A stretch of 64,000 nt of DNA from Dermatophilaceae bacterium Soc4.6 (lineage in GTDB: Bacteria > Actinomycetota > Actinomycetes > Actinomycetales > Dermatophilaceae). Under the pieces are notes generated by a model. The model made no database searches. It saw only the letters and a list, made by a program, of their open reading frames with translations, and had not been told where the DNA came from. The translations under genes were made by a program, and so were the position numbers. How positions within the stretch are numbered: position 1 is the stretch's first letter; each line of letters opens with the position of its first letter. Shown one piece after another: positions 12,882-22,582 of this stretch. The stretch spans positions 3,968,001-4,032,000 of the forward strand of contig JAZGVH010000002.1 in NCBI GenBank assembly GCA_039889245.1. The letters run 5' to 3'.

Positions 12882-13205
12882 GTGGCCCTTCCCCCGCTCA
12901 CCCCGGAGCAGCGCACGGCAGCGCTGGAGAAGGCGGCCATCGCCCGCCGAGAGCGGGCGACCGTGAAGAATCGGCTGAAGTACTCCCAGGGGTCGCTCTC
13001 CGAGGTCATCACCCGGGGACGCGAGGACGAGGTCATCGGCAAGATGAAGGTCAGTGCGCTGCTCGAGTCGATGCCGGGGGTGGGCCGGGTGCGGGCCCGC
13101 CAGATCATGGAGGAGATCGGTATCTCGGAGTCGCGTCGCGTGCGAGGGCTCGGTGCCAACCAGGCGGCCTCCCTGATCGCCCGGTTCGACACCCCCTCGG
13201 CGTGA
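12882..13205 (+). CDS. mihF: Integration host factor, actinobacterial type
   Basis: A 107-residue nucleoid-associated DNA-binding protein unrelated to the HU/IHF fold. It closely follows the mycobacterial pattern: VALPPLTPEQRTAALEKAA at the start, GKMKVSALLESMPGVGRVRA (helix-two-turn-helix) in the middle, and RRVRGLGANQ near the end. The GTG start is chosen for that conserved opening and the CAGGAG ribosome site 9 nt upstream. The stop overlaps the gmk GTG, the usual actinobacterial mihF-gmk pair. It binds and bends DNA and may influence global transcription. Confidence 0.95.
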   Translation: MALPPLTPEQRTAALEKAAIARRERATVKNRLKYSQGSLSEVITRGREDEVIGKMKVSALLESMPGVGRVRARQIMEEIGISESRRVRGLGANQAASLIARFDTPSA

Positions 13206-13768
13206 CCGGGCGACTGACCGTCCTGGCCGGCCCCACGGCGGTCGGCAAGGGCACGGTCGCCGCCTACGTGCGGGCGCACTTCCCGCAGGTCTGGCTCTCG
13301 GTGTCGATGACCACACGCCAGCCGCGCCCCGGTGAGGTCGACGGTGTCCACTACCACTTCGTCGACGACGAGGAGTTCGACCGCCTCGTGGGAGCGGGCG
13401 AGTTCCTCGAGCACGCGGTGGTCCACCAGCGAGCGAAGTACGGCACGCCCCGCGGTCCGGTCGAGCGCGCACTGTCGGAGGATCGCCTCGCCCTGCTCGA
13501 GATCGACCTGCAGGGCGCCCGGCAGGTGCGTGACACGATGCCCGGCGCGCTCTTCGTCTTCCTCCAGCCGCCGTCGTGGGACGAGCTGGTGCGCCGGCTG
13601 GTCGGTCGGGGCACCGAGACCGCCGACGAGCGCGAGGTGCGGCTGACCACCGCGCAGCGCGAGCTGGCGGCCGCTCCGGAGTTCGACGAGGAGGTCCTCA
13701 ACGACGACGTCCGGCGGGCCAGCGAACACCTCGTATCATTGATGAGGTCGCATCAGCCCTCGGGCTGA
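13202..13768 (+). CDS. gmk: Guanylate kinase
   Basis: A 188-residue kinase that phosphorylates GMP to GDP. The P-loop GPTAVGKGT lies at residues 10-18, and the GMP-binding segment [20 protein letters not shown] follows near residue 32. Length is typical. Translation starts at a GTG overlapping the mihF stop. rpoZ and coaBC follow 41 bp later, matching the conserved gmk-rpoZ-coaBC-metK-priA cluster. Confidence 0.96.
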   Translation: MTGRLTVLAGPTAVGKGTVAAYVRAHFPQVWLSVSMTTRQPRPGEVDGVHYHFVDDEEFDRLVGAGEFLEHAVVHQRAKYGTPRGPVERALSEDRLALLEIDLQGARQVRDTMPGALFVFLQPPSWDELVRRLVGRGTETADEREVRLTTAQRELAAAPEFDEEVLNDDVRRASEHLVSLMRSHQPSG

Positions 13769-13809
13769 TTCCACGACGCACACCGCACCCGACGAAACGA
13801 GAAGCGCCC

Positions 13810-14073
13810 ATGTCCGGAACCGTCGCGAATCCCATCGGCATCACCAACCCGCCGATCGACGACCTGCTCGAGGTGGCCGACAGCAAGTACGCCCTCGTCA
13901 TCTACTCCGCCAAGCGCGCGCGCCAGATCAACGCGTACTACGGCCAGCTGCAGGAGGGCCTGCTCGACTACGTCGGGCCCCTGGTCGAGACCGAGGTGCA
14001 CGAGAAGCCGCTGTCGATCGCCCTGCGCGAGATCAACCAGAACCTGCTGAGCGCGCAGGCCGTCGAGGAGTGA
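13810..14073 (+). CDS. rpoZ: DNA-directed RNA polymerase omega subunit
   Basis: An 87-residue omega subunit, which helps assemble RNA polymerase. The conserved segment [18 protein letters not shown] and the C-terminal [11 protein letters not shown] support the call. The ATG is preceded by GAAACGAGAAG as a weak ribosome site. The TGA overlaps the GTG of coaBC by 4 bp. Confidence 0.95.
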   Translation: MSGTVANPIGITNPPIDDLLEVADSKYALVIYSAKRARQINAYYGQLQEGLLDYVGPLVETEVHEKPLSIALREINQNLLSAQAVEE

Positions 14074-15440
14074 CCGAGCCCTCCACCCCGTCCGGTCAGG
14101 TCGGCCGGGTGGCCCGGGTCGGCCGCGGCAGCCGAGTCGTGCTGGGCGTCGGTGGAGGCATCGCGGCCTACAAGGTCGCGTCCCTGCTGCGCCTCTTCAC
14201 CGAGGCCGGGCACGACGTCACCGTGGTGCCGACGGCGGCCGCCCTGCGGTTCGTCGGGGCCCCCACCTGGGAGGCTCTCTCCGGAAAGCCCGTCTCCAGC
14301 GAGGTCTGGGGTGACGTGCCCTCCGTGCCCCATGTGCGCATCGGCAAGCACGCCGACCTCGTCGTGGTGGCCCCGGCCACGGCCGACCTGATGGCGCGGG
14401 CGGCAGCCGGGATGGCCGACGACCTGCTGACCTCGACCCTGCTCACCGCCCGCTGCCCGGTCGTCTTCGCGCCGGCCATGCACACCGAGATGTGGGAGCA
14501 CCCGGCCACGGTGGCCAACGTCGCGACCCTGCGGGCCCGCGGGGTGGTGGTCATCGAGCCCGCCGCCGGACGGCTCACGGGCTCCGACACCGGCCCCGGT
14601 CGCCTGCCCGACCCCGAGGACCTGTATGCCGCGTGCCTCGACGTCCTGGCGGCCCGCGTCGACGCCGACGCCGGGGCCTCGGACGTGGCCACGAACGGGC
14701 CCACGACCGAGCCGGAGTCGGCCCTCGCGGGCCGCCACGTCGTCGTCAGCGCCGGAGGCACGCGTGAGCCGCTCGACCCGGTGCGATTCCTCGGCAACCG
14801 CTCGTCGGGCAAGCAGGGCTATGCCCTGGCCCAGGTCGCCCTGGCTCGTGGCGCGCGGGTGACCCTCGTCAGCGCCGCCACCGGACTCGCGGCACCCGCG
14901 GGAGTCGAGGTCATGACGGTCGAGACGGCCCTCGAGCTGCAGACGGCCGTGACCGCCGCCGCGGCCGACGCCGACGTCGTCGTGATGGCGGCCGCCGTGG
15001 CCGACTTCCGACCTCGTGACGTGGCGGTCGCCAAGATCAAGAAGACCCACGACCGCAGCGCGGTGGGAGGGCCCGGGCCGGTCGACGAGTCTGCGCCCAC
15101 GATCGAGCTGGTCCGCAACCCCGACGTGCTCGCCGGGCTCGTCGCGGCCCGTGGCAGCTCGCCGGCCCCGGTCATCGTGGGCTTCGCGGCCGAGACCGGC
15201 GACGCGCAGGGATCGGTGCTCGACCACGCGCGCGACAAGCTGGTCCGCAAGGGCTGCGACCTCCTGGTGGTCAACGAGGTCGGCGGCGGTCTCGCCTTCG
15301 GCACCGATGACAACACCGTGCACCTGCTCTTCGCGGCGGGGCCCGGGGCGCCCGCCGACCGCGTCGCCGGCCCCGCCTCCAAGCAGCAGATCGCCGCAGC
15401 CGTGTGGGACGGCGTCGAGCTGCTGCTGCCCCAGCACTAG
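14070..15440 (+). CDS. coaBC: Phosphopantothenoylcysteine decarboxylase/synthetase, bifunctional
   Basis: A 456-residue fusion of two coenzyme A enzymes. The N-terminal flavin-dependent CoaC half has [16 protein letters not shown], the catalytic-His region [20 protein letters not shown], and PAMHTEMW, where the usual Asn of PAMN is His, a variant I believe is common in actinobacteria. The C-terminal CoaB half has [20 protein letters not shown], the KIKK lysine motif and [10 protein letters not shown]. An approximately 15-residue basic N-terminal extension precedes the Rossmann fold. The GTG overlaps the rpoZ stop. Confidence 0.95.
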   Translation: MTEPSTPSGQVGRVARVGRGSRVVLGVGGGIAAYKVASLLRLFTEAGHDVTVVPTAAALRFVGAPTWEALSGKPVSSEVWGDVPSVPHVRIGKHADLVVVAPATADLMARAAAGMADDLLTSTLLTARCPVVFAPAMHTEMWEHPATVANVATLRARGVVVIEPAAGRLTGSDTGPGRLPDPEDLYAACLDVLAARVDADAGASDVATNGPTTEPESALAGRHVVVSAGGTREPLDPVRFLGNRSSGKQGYALAQVALARGARVTLVSAATGLAAPAGVEVMTVETALELQTAVTAAAADADVVVMAAAVADFRPRDVAVAKIKKTHDRSAVGGPGPVDESAPTIELVRNPDVLAGLVAARGSSPAPVIVGFAAETGDAQGSVLDHARDKLVRKGCDLLVVNEVGGGLAFGTDDNTVHLLFAAGPGAPADRVAGPASKQQIAAAVWDGVELLLPQH

Positions 15441-15443
15441 ACT
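15438..15443 (+). promoter_or_regulatory. Putative -10 element (TAGACT) for metK
   Basis: TAGACT overlaps the coaBC stop codon, about 60 bp before the metK TTG. No convincing -35 is seen. It would give metK its own transcript in addition to read-through from coaBC. Confidence 0.4.
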
Positions 15444-15504
15444 CGAGCGCGGTCCGCGGGCCGGGTCCCGCCGCTCCACCCCACCACCTCCCGAGGAGAT
15501 CACG

Positions 15505-16722
15505 TTGTCGCGCTTGTTCACGTCCGAGTCCGTCACCGAGGGCCACCCCGACAAGATCTGTGACCAGGTCAGCGACGCGATCCTCGACGCGATGCTCGAG
15601 CAGGACCCGGGCAGCCGGGTCGCCGTCGAGACGATGGTCACCACCGGTCTGGTCCACGTGGCTGGCGAGGTCACGACCCAGGCCTACGTCGAGATCCCCA
15701 CGATCGTGCGCGACACCGTCCTGCGCATCGGCTACGACTCGTCGACCAAGGGTTTCGACGGTGCCTCCTGCGGGGTCGAGGTCTCCATCGGCCAGCAGTC
15801 TCCCGACATCGCCCAGGGCGTCGACACCGCCTACGAGAACCGCACCGGTGGCGTCGACCCGCTCGACAAGCAGGGCGCTGGCGACCAGGGCCTGATGTTC
15901 GGCTACGCCTGCCAGGACACGGCCGAGCTCATGCCGCTGCCGATCCACCTCGCGCACCGCCTGGCCGAGCGGTTGACCGCCGTGCGCAAGAGCGGCGAGG
16001 TCGCCTACCTGCGTCCCGACGGCAAGACCCAGGTCACCATCGCCTACGACGGCGACAAGGCCGTCCGGCTCGACACCGTCGTGCTGTCGACCCAGCACGC
16101 CGCCGACATCTCGCTCGAGGGGCTGCTGCAGCCCGACATCCTCGAGCACGTCATCACGCCGGTGCTCGACGAGCTCCAGGCCACCGGCTCCGACCTCGAC
16201 GTGTCGAGCTACCGCACCCTGATCAACCCCACCGGTCGCTTCGAGATCGGCGGCCCGATGGGTGACGCCGGTCTCACCGGTCGCAAGATCATCGTCGACA
16301 CCTACGGCGGCATGGCCCGCCACGGTGGCGGTGCGTTCTCGGGCAAGGACCCGAGCAAGGTCGACCGCTCCGCCGCCTACGCGATGCGCTGGGTGGCCAA
16401 GAACGTCGTCGCCGCCGGCCTCGCTGCGCGCTGCGAGATCCAGGTCGCCTACGCGATCGGCGCCTCGAAGCCGGTCGGGCTCTACGTCGAGACCTTCGGC
16501 ACCGAGACCGCCCCCACCGACAAGATCCAGTCCGCCATCTCGTCGGTCTTCGACCTGCGACCGGGGGCGATCGTCGATCAGCTCGACCTGCTGCGCCCGA
16601 TCTACGAGGCCACGGCGGCCTACGGCCACTTCGGCCGGACCTCGGCCCCCGGCCTCGACGGCGCGTTCCCGTGGGAGCGCACCGACCGCGTCGAGGCCCT
16701 CCAGGCGGCCGTGCGCGGCTGA
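15505..16722 (+). CDS. metK: S-adenosylmethionine synthetase
   Basis: A 405-residue enzyme that makes SAM from methionine and ATP. The N-terminal [25 protein letters not shown] contains the active-site His and Asp; [13 protein letters not shown] and [19 protein letters not shown] are the two signature motifs. The start is a rare TTG at 15505, chosen because it is preceded by CCGAGGAG at good spacing and begins [10 protein letters not shown], just before the conserved domain. No SAM riboswitch was recognised in the 64-bp gap upstream. Confidence 0.95.
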   Translation: MSRLFTSESVTEGHPDKICDQVSDAILDAMLEQDPGSRVAVETMVTTGLVHVAGEVTTQAYVEIPTIVRDTVLRIGYDSSTKGFDGASCGVEVSIGQQSPDIAQGVDTAYENRTGGVDPLDKQGAGDQGLMFGYACQDTAELMPLPIHLAHRLAERLTAVRKSGEVAYLRPDGKTQVTIAYDGDKAVRLDTVVLSTQHAADISLEGLLQPDILEHVITPVLDELQATGSDLDVSSYRTLINPTGRFEIGGPMGDAGLTGRKIIVDTYGGMARHGGGAFSGKDPSKVDRSAAYAMRWVAKNVVAAGLAARCEIQVAYAIGASKPVGLYVETFGTETAPTDKIQSAISSVFDLRPGAIVDQLDLLRPIYEATAAYGHFGRTSAPGLDGAFPWERTDRVEALQAAVRG

Positions 16723-16815
16723 GGCCGCCTACGGGCTCCTCGGACCCGGGTGGTGACGCCACGAGGGCTGGGGACGACCTCCGAGGCGGTCGGTGGGCTC
16801 TGTGAGGATGGGGCC

Positions 16816-18936
16816 GTGACCGAGACGGAGCGACTCTTCGAGGCCCCCGCCGCCCCTGCGGCGACGAAGGCTTCGGCGTCCCCGGTCGCGCAGGCGCAGG
16901 CGCTGCCGGTCGCGGGGGTCGTCGTCGACACGGGGCTGCCGCACCTCGACCGGGTCTTCGACTACAGCGTCCCGTCCGCGCTCGACCCCGACGCGGTGCC
17001 TGGGGCACGGGTGAGGGTGCGGTTCGCCGGTCGCGACCTCGACGGCTTCGTCGTCGTCCGGCGGGCTCACGCCGAGCACGAGGGTCGGCTGCACCCCCTG
17101 CGCCGGGTCGTCAGCCCCGAGCCGGTGCTCCTGCCCGAGGTGCTCGCGACCGCGCGGGCCGTGGCCGACCGCGGGGCCGGCACCCTGGGCGACGTGCTGC
17201 GCCTCGCGGTGCCGAAACGCCACGCCGCCGCCGAGAAGGCGCTCCCGGTGACCGTCGAGCCTCCTGCCATCGCGGCACCCGAGCCCGGTCCGTGGACCGC
17301 CTACCCGGCGGGGGCGTCGTTCCTGCGGCGGCTCGCCTCGGGTCAGGCCCCGAAGGCCGCCTGGCTGGCGCTGCCCGGTCGCGCACCCACCGATGACTGG
17401 CCGACCGCGCTCGCGGTCGCTGCGGCCGCGACGCTCGCGTCCGGTCGGGGCGCCCTGGTGGTCGTGCCCGACCACCGCGACGTCGACCGGCTCGACGCCG
17501 CACTCACGCAGGTGCTCGGCCGAGGGGCCCACGTGCGGCTGACCGCGGACCAGGGGCCGCAGGCCCGCTACACCGCCTGGCTCAAGCTGCTCAGGGGGCA
17601 CGTGCGGTGCGTGGTGGGCACCCGTGCTGCGGCCTTCGCCCCGGTGCGCGACCTCGGGCTCCTCGCCGCGTGGGACGACGGCGACGACCTGATGACCGAG
17701 CTGCGCTCGCCCTACCCCCACGTGCGTGACGTGCTGATCGAGCGGGCCCGGCACACGGGCGCCGGCCTGCTCCTGGGCGGGTTCTCGCGCAGCGTCGAGG
17801 CCGAGCTGCTCGTGCGCGACGGCGTGCTCGCCCCTGTGGCGGCCGCCCCCGCGCAGGTGCGCCTGGCGGCCCCGCGGGTGATCGTGGCGGGCGACGACCA
17901 CGAGGTCGAGCGCGACGGGCCGGCGGCCCGGGCCCACCTGCCCTCGGTGGCCTGGCGCACCGCGAAGCAGGCGCTCGAGCGGGGGCCCGTGCTCGTGCAG
18001 GTGCCTCGCCGGGGATACCTGCCGTCGCTCTCGTGCGCCGAGTGCCGCGAGCCGGTCCGGTGCCCGCGGTGCCACGGCCCGATGGGCGTGCCCGGCGGCG
18101 GCGGCGTGCCGACCTGCCGGTGGTGCGGCGCCACCTTCGGGCCGGCCGGCTTCCGCTGCCCGCACTGCGAGGCCACGGCGTTCCGCACCGGGGTCATCGG
18201 TGCCCGACGCACCGCCGAGGAGCTGGGGCGGGCCTTCCCCGGCGTGCCGGTGCGCACGTCCGGCTCCGGTGAGGTGCTCGCCGCCGTGGGGCCCGAGCCG
18301 GCGCTGGTCATCGCCACCCCCGGCGCCGAGCCCGTCGCCGACGGCCGGTATGCCGCGACCCTCCTGCTCGACGCCTGGGCCCTGCTCGACCGTGCCTCGC
18401 TCGACGCCGCCGCGGAGGCCCTGCGGCGCTGGACCGGCGCGGCCGCCCTCACCCGGGGGTCGGACGAGGGCGGCCTCGTGGTGCTGGCCGGGGTCCCGGC
18501 GCACACGACCCTGCCGCCGGTCGAGGCGCTCGTGCGCTGGGACCCGGCCTGGCTGGCCGCGCGTGAGCTGGACGAGCGCACGGCCCTGGGTCTGCCGCCG
18601 GCTGCGGTGATGGCCCAGGTCGTCGGGCCCAGAGCGGCCGTCCTCGCCGCCCTCGCCAAGGGCCAGCTCGACCCCTCGGTGGAGCGGCTCGGGCCGCTGC
18701 CCTTCCGCCGACGGGTGGCGCGCCCGCCCGTGGGGAGCCAGCGGGGGGCTCCCTACGACCTGGCGGGGGCCGACGTCGACGGCGACGAGCCGCTCGTGCA
18801 GGTGCTGCTGCGCGCCACCCGCGCGCAGGCGCCGACGCTCGCCCGGGCCCTGCAGGCGGTGCGCGCCGGGCGCAGCGCCCGCAAGGAGCCCGACAGCGTG
18901 CTCGTGCGGATGGACCCGGTCGAGACCGCCTACTGA
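16816..18936 (+). CDS. priA: Primosomal protein N' (PriA), helicase-motif-degenerate
   Basis: A 706-residue PriA-like replication restart protein. The N-terminal 3'-DNA-binding domain is present, and the middle has a Zn-binding block of four C-x2-C pairs (CAEC, CPRC, CRWC, CPHC) between about residues 411 and 454. The helicase ATPase motifs are lost: the usual GVTGSGKTE Walker A is replaced by ALPGRAPTDDW, and the DEEH box by AWDDGDD, so ATP-driven unwinding is unlikely. The GTG at 16816 is chosen because a GAGGAT hexamer ends 6 nt upstream, as in other leaderless starts here. It follows metK as in other actinobacteria. Confidence 0.85.
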   Translation: MTETERLFEAPAAPAATKASASPVAQAQALPVAGVVVDTGLPHLDRVFDYSVPSALDPDAVPGARVRVRFAGRDLDGFVVVRRAHAEHEGRLHPLRRVVSPEPVLLPEVLATARAVADRGAGTLGDVLRLAVPKRHAAAEKALPVTVEPPAIAAPEPGPWTAYPAGASFLRRLASGQAPKAAWLALPGRAPTDDWPTALAVAAAATLASGRGALVVVPDHRDVDRLDAALTQVLGRGAHVRLTADQGPQARYTAWLKLLRGHVRCVVGTRAAAFAPVRDLGLLAAWDDGDDLMTELRSPYPHVRDVLIERARHTGAGLLLGGFSRSVEAELLVRDGVLAPVAAAPAQVRLAAPRVIVAGDDHEVERDGPAARAHLPSVAWRTAKQALERGPVLVQVPRRGYLPSLSCAECREPVRCPRCHGPMGVPGGGGVPTCRWCGATFGPAGFRCPHCEATAFRTGVIGARRTAEELGRAFPGVPVRTSGSGEVLAAVGPEPALVIATPGAEPVADGRYAATLLLDAWALLDRASLDAAAEALRRWTGAAALTRGSDEGGLVVLAGVPAHTTLPPVEALVRWDPAWLAARELDERTALGLPPAAVMAQVVGPRAAVLAALAKGQLDPSVERLGPLPFRRRVARPPVGSQRGAPYDLAGADVDGDEPLVQVLLRATRAQAPTLARALQAVRAGRSARKEPDSVLVRMDPVETAY

Positions 18937-18957
18937 GCGGCGCGACCGGCGGCCGCG

Positions 18958-19443
18958 TCAGTCCTCGCCGGTGACCGTGCCCCGCCGGGCCTTGGTCTGG
19001 CCCCGCGCCTTCTTGCCCGCCAGCCGGCGGCGCTGCGAGCCGAGGGTGGGCCGGGTCGCGCGACGGGGGGGCGGCGGGGGAGCGGCCGCGTCGCGCAGCA
19101 GGGCCACCAGGCGCTCTCGTGCGGCCGCCCGGTTGCGACGCTGCGAGCGGTGCTCAGACGCCGCGATGGCGACCTCGTCGCCGGTCAGCCGGGGGGCGAG
19201 GGCGGCCAGCAGTCGGTGGCGGGCGGCCTCGGGCAGCGCCAGCACCGCGGTCGACGTCGCCGGTCGGAAGAGCAGCTCGACCCTGCTGTCGGTGGTGTTG
19301 ACCCCCTGCCCACCCGGCCCGGACGACCGGGAGAACCGCTCGGTCAGCTCACTGGCGGGGATCACCAGACCGGCCCGCAGCCCCGGCCCGGCGGGCACGA
19401 CGAGGTCGCTCCCGGGCTGGGGTCGGGACGCAGGAAGAGACAC
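18958..19443 (-). CDS. arfB: Alternative ribosome-rescue peptidyl-tRNA hydrolase (ArfB type)
   Basis: A 161-residue class I release-factor-like protein that frees stalled ribosomes. The catalytic GGQ is in FSRSSGPGGQGVNTTDSRVEL near residue 50, and the basic C-terminal tail (RRRLAGKKARGQTKARR) is the part known to occupy the empty mRNA channel. The GTG at 19443 is preferred over an upstream GTG because TACACT ends exactly 6 nt before it, implying a leaderless start, and because the resulting length is closer to the family's. It is convergent with priA. Confidence 0.85.
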   Translation of the reverse strand: MSLPASRPQPGSDLVVPAGPGLRAGLVIPASELTERFSRSSGPGGQGVNTTDSRVELLFRPATSTAVLALPEAARHRLLAALAPRLTGDEVAIAASEHRSQRRNRAAARERLVALLRDAAAPPPPPRRATRPTLGSQRRRLAGKKARGQTKARRGTVTGED

Positions 19444-19449
19444 GTCTCG

Positions 19450-19455
19450 AGTGTA
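19450..19455 (-). promoter_or_regulatory. -10 element TACACT of leaderless arfB promoter
   Basis: TACACT on the reverse strand, separated by 6 nt from the chosen GTG, which places the transcription start at or next to the start codon. Confidence 0.5.
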
Positions 19456-19519
19456 GGGAGGGCGTCGAGCAGGTTTCCGGCCCTCAGGGCGGCCGACGCG
19501 CACCCCTGGGGGCGCCACC

Positions 19520-19525
19520 TAGACT
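19520..19525 (+). promoter_or_regulatory. Putative -10 element (TAGACT) for def-fmt-rsmB
   Basis: TAGACT lies about 36 bp before the def TTG start and facing it, in the short gap between divergent arfB and def. No clear -35 is visible. Confidence 0.45.
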
Positions 19526-19561
19526 GACGGGTCTGTCCACCCCGAGCTTGGAGCCACCTTC

Positions 19562-20131
19562 TTGTCCGTCACCGATATCCGCCTCTTCGGTGACCCGGTC
19601 CTGCGCACCCCCGCCGCCCTGGTCACCGACTTCGACCGCGAGCTCGAGAAGCTGGTGGCCGACCTCACCGACACCATGCTCGCTGCCCCGGGCCGTGGGC
19701 TGGCCGCCCCGCAGATCGGGGTGGGTCTGCGGGTCTTCACCTGGTGGGTCGACGACGAGGTGGGTCACCTGGTCAACCCGACGCTGACCCTGTCCGACGA
19801 GACGCAGTTCGGCCCGGAGGGGTGCCTGTCCATCCCGGACCTCACGTTCGACTGCCGGCGGGCCCTCAGCGTGGTGGCCACGGGCTTCGACGTGCACGGT
19901 GAGCCCGTGCGCATCGAGGGCAGCGACGTGCTGGCCCGTGCCCTCCAGCACGAGACCGACCACCTCGACGGCGTCCTCTTCGTCGACCGGCTCGACCCCG
20001 AGCAGCGGCGGGCGGCCATGAAGGCGATCCGCGAGAGCGACTGGGGCGGTGGCACGCCGCCCCCGGTGAAGTTCAGCCCGCACGCGGGCACCTTCTCCGG
20101 CAGCGTCTTCGGCGTCAGCAAGGGGCGCTAG
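19562..20131 (+). CDS. def: Peptide deformylase (first copy)
   Basis: A 189-residue metalloenzyme that removes the formyl group from new proteins. All three family motifs are seen: [10 protein letters not shown] (motif 1, with Arg where Val or Ile is usual), EGCLS (motif 2, metal Cys) and HETDH in QHETDHLDG (motif 3, metal His and catalytic Glu). The start is TTG at 19562, with GGAG about 10 nt upstream. Its stop TAG overlaps the GTG of fmt, the standard def-fmt coupling. A second deformylase is at 57908. Confidence 0.94.
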   Translation: MSVTDIRLFGDPVLRTPAALVTDFDRELEKLVADLTDTMLAAPGRGLAAPQIGVGLRVFTWWVDDEVGHLVNPTLTLSDETQFGPEGCLSIPDLTFDCRRALSVVATGFDVHGEPVRIEGSDVLARALQHETDHLDGVLFVDRLDPEQRRAAMKAIRESDWGGGTPPPVKFSPHAGTFSGSVFGVSKGR

Positions 20132-21063
20132 TGCGCCTCGTCTTCGCCGGCACCCCCGAGGTGGCCCTGCCCGCCCTCGACGCCCTCGCCGCGTCGCCCC
20201 ACGAGCTCGTCGGGATCATCACCCGGCCCGACGCCCCCGCCGGCCGTGGCCGCACCCTCGTGCCCTCCCCGGTGCGCGTGCGCGCCGACGAGCTCGGCGT
20301 GCCCGTGCTCACGCCCCGCAGCCCCCGGGACCCCGACTTCCAGGCCGCCCTGCGCGACCTCGCCCCCGACGCCTGCCCCGTCGTCGCCTACGGCGCCCTC
20401 GTGCCCCGGTCAGCGCTCGACATCCCGCGCCTGGGCTGGGTCAACCTGCACTTCTCGCTGCTGCCGGCCTGGCGGGGCGCTGCGCCCGTGCAGCGCGCCG
20501 TCATGGCCGGTGACGAGGTCACCGGGGCCAGCACCTTCCTGATCGAGGAGGGGCTCGACACCGGCCCGGTGCTCGGCGTGATGACCGAGACCATCCGCGC
20601 CGACGACACGAGTGGTGCCCTGCTGGCGCGCCTCGCGCAGGCCGGGGCCGGCCTGCTGGTCGCGACCATGGACGGCCTCGAGTCGGGTGACCTCGTGGGT
20701 CTGCCCCAGCCCACCGAAGGGGTCTCGCTCGCCCCCAAGCTCGGCGTCGACGACGCCCGGGTCGACTGGGCCCTGCCCGCCCACGTGGTCGACCGGCTCG
20801 TGCGGGGGTGCACCCCGGCCCCGGGCGCCTGGACCACCTTCCGCGGTGAGCGGCTCAAGCTGCAGCCCATAGCGCTCGCGCCCGACGTCGAGGCGCCCGC
20901 CCCGGGTGTCGTCGAGGCGACCAAGCGGTCGGTCGTGGTCGGCACCGGGTCGGGTGCGGTGGCGCTGGGCGGCGTGCAGGCGCACGGCAAGAAGGCCATG
21001 CCCGCGGCCGACTGGGCCCGCGGTGTGCGCCTGCAGTCCGGCGAACGGCTGGGCGATGTCTGA
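20131..21063 (+). CDS. fmt: Methionyl-tRNA formyltransferase
   Basis: A 310-residue enzyme that formylates initiator Met-tRNA. The N-terminal folate-binding hydrolase domain opens with [18 protein letters not shown]; the catalytic motif [17 protein letters not shown] lies near residue 107; the C-terminal OB-like domain ends in [12 protein letters not shown]. The GTG start shares a base with the def stop. The end overlaps the rsmB ATG by 8 bp. Confidence 0.96.
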   Translation: MRLVFAGTPEVALPALDALAASPHELVGIITRPDAPAGRGRTLVPSPVRVRADELGVPVLTPRSPRDPDFQAALRDLAPDACPVVAYGALVPRSALDIPRLGWVNLHFSLLPAWRGAAPVQRAVMAGDEVTGASTFLIEEGLDTGPVLGVMTETIRADDTSGALLARLAQAGAGLLVATMDGLESGDLVGLPQPTEGVSLAPKLGVDDARVDWALPAHVVDRLVRGCTPAPGAWTTFRGERLKLQPIALAPDVEAPAPGVVEATKRSVVVGTGSGAVALGGVQAHGKKAMPAADWARGVRLQSGERLGDV

Positions 21064-22567
21064 CGCCGGCCGAGCCCCGGGCTCCGGCCGTCGCGGCCCG
21101 CGACCGGTCCGGCGCTCGGTGACCGTCCCCGCCGAGCGCAGCCGACGCACCGACCCTCCCCGGCTCGCGGCCTACACCGTCATGCGCGCCGTGTCCGACG
21201 GCGCCTACGCCAACCTCGAGCTGCCAGGAGTGTTGCGCGACAAGAAGATCAGCGGTCGCGACGCGGCCTTCGCCACCGAGCTGGCCTACGGCGCCACCCG
21301 CATGCACGGCCTGTACGACGCCGTGATCGCCGTCGCTGCCGGGCGCGCGCTCTCGGCCATCGACGTCAACGTGCTCGACACGCTGCGCCTGGGGGCGCAC
21401 CAGCTGCTGGGTATGCGGGTGCCCATCCACGCGGCCGTCGACGAGACCGTGGCGCTCGCGCGGCAGGTCAACGGCGCCGGAGCGGCCGGCTTCGTCAACG
21501 CCGTGATGCGGCGGGTGTCGGAGCGCACCCGCGAGGAGTGGGTCGACCTCGTCGCCCCCGACACCCTCGAGCCCCAGGCCCGCCGGGCCATTCGCGCGAG
21601 CCACCCCGAGTGGGTGGTGCGTGCGCTGCGCGCCGCCCTGGTGGGCCACGGCGCCTCGACCGCCGCCACGGTCGACGCTGACCTCGACGCCCTGCTCGAC
21701 AGCGACAACGCGCCGGCCCGAGTGACCCTCGTGGCCCGTCCGGGCCTCGTCGACCCGGCCGAGCTCATCGCCGCGGGAGGGGAGCCGGGTCGGCTCGCTC
21801 GCACCGCCGTGGTGCTTCGCGAGGGTGACCCGGGCGGCATCCGGGCAGTGCGGGAGGGTCGTGCGGCGGTGCAGGACGAGGGGTCGCAGCTCGTCGCGCT
21901 CGCGCTGGCTGCCGTGCCCGTGGAGGCGCCCGCCCCCGGCCCGACGCCGCACCGCGGGGAGTGGTGGCTCGACCTCTGCGCAGGACCTGGCGGCAAGGCA
22001 GGTCTGCTCGCCGGCCTCGCCCTGCAGCGCGGGGCCTCGCTCGTCGCGAACGAGGTGAGCCCGCACCGGGCCGAGCTCGTGCGCCAGACCCTGGCGGCCG
22101 CGCTCCGGGCTCCCGGCGGAGACCGGATCGAGGTGCGGGTCGCCGATGGTCGCGACGCGGGGACCGATGCACCCGGCACCTACGACCGGGTGCTGGTCGA
22201 TGCCCCGTGCACCGGGCTGGGCGCGCTGCGCCGCCGGCCCGAGGCCCGGTGGCGCCGCGTGCCCGACGACGTGACCGCCCTGGCGACCCTGCAGCGCGAG
22301 CTGCTGGCCAGCGCCCTCGACGCCACCCGCGTCGGGGGGGTCGTCGCCTACGCCACGTGCAGCCCGCACCTCAACGAGACGCTCTTCGTGGTGCGCGACG
22401 TGCTCAAGCGTCGCGACGACGTCGAGCTGGTCGACGCCCGCCCCTACGTCACCCGCCCCGACGGCAGCCCCGTCCCCGACCTGGGTGACGGCCCGATGGT
22501 GCAGCTGTGGCCCCACCGGCAGGGAACCGACGGGATGTTCCTGGCGCTGCTGCGTCGCGCCGGCTGA
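21056..22567 (+). CDS. rsmB: 16S rRNA (cytosine-967-C5)-methyltransferase, RsmB/Fmu
   Basis: A 503-residue SAM-dependent rRNA methyltransferase. A basic N-terminal extension of about 30 residues precedes an NusB-like RNA-binding domain ([27 protein letters not shown]), followed by the methyltransferase core: [15 protein letters not shown] (SAM binding), VDAPCTGLG (catalytic Cys) and [11 protein letters not shown] (second conserved Cys). The ATG at 21056 overlaps fmt by 8 bp, completing the def-fmt-rsmB unit. Confidence 0.95.
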   Translation: MSDAGRAPGSGRRGPRPVRRSVTVPAERSRRTDPPRLAAYTVMRAVSDGAYANLELPGVLRDKKISGRDAAFATELAYGATRMHGLYDAVIAVAAGRALSAIDVNVLDTLRLGAHQLLGMRVPIHAAVDETVALARQVNGAGAAGFVNAVMRRVSERTREEWVDLVAPDTLEPQARRAIRASHPEWVVRALRAALVGHGASTAATVDADLDALLDSDNAPARVTLVARPGLVDPAELIAAGGEPGRLARTAVVLREGDPGGIRAVREGRAAVQDEGSQLVALALAAVPVEAPAPGPTPHRGEWWLDLCAGPGGKAGLLAGLALQRGASLVANEVSPHRAELVRQTLAAALRAPGGDRIEVRVADGRDAGTDAPGTYDRVLVDAPCTGLGALRRRPEARWRRVPDDVTALATLQRELLASALDATRVGGVVAYATCSPHLNETLFVVRDVLKRRDDVELVDARPYVTRPDGSPVPDLGDGPMVQLWPHRQGTDGMFLALLRRAG

Positions 22568-22582
22568 GCGCTCGGGCTCGGA

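Noticed and set aside
15444-15504. Possible SAM riboswitch before metK
   Set aside because: The gap is only about 60 nt and holds none of the conserved cores of the SAM riboswitch classes that I know.
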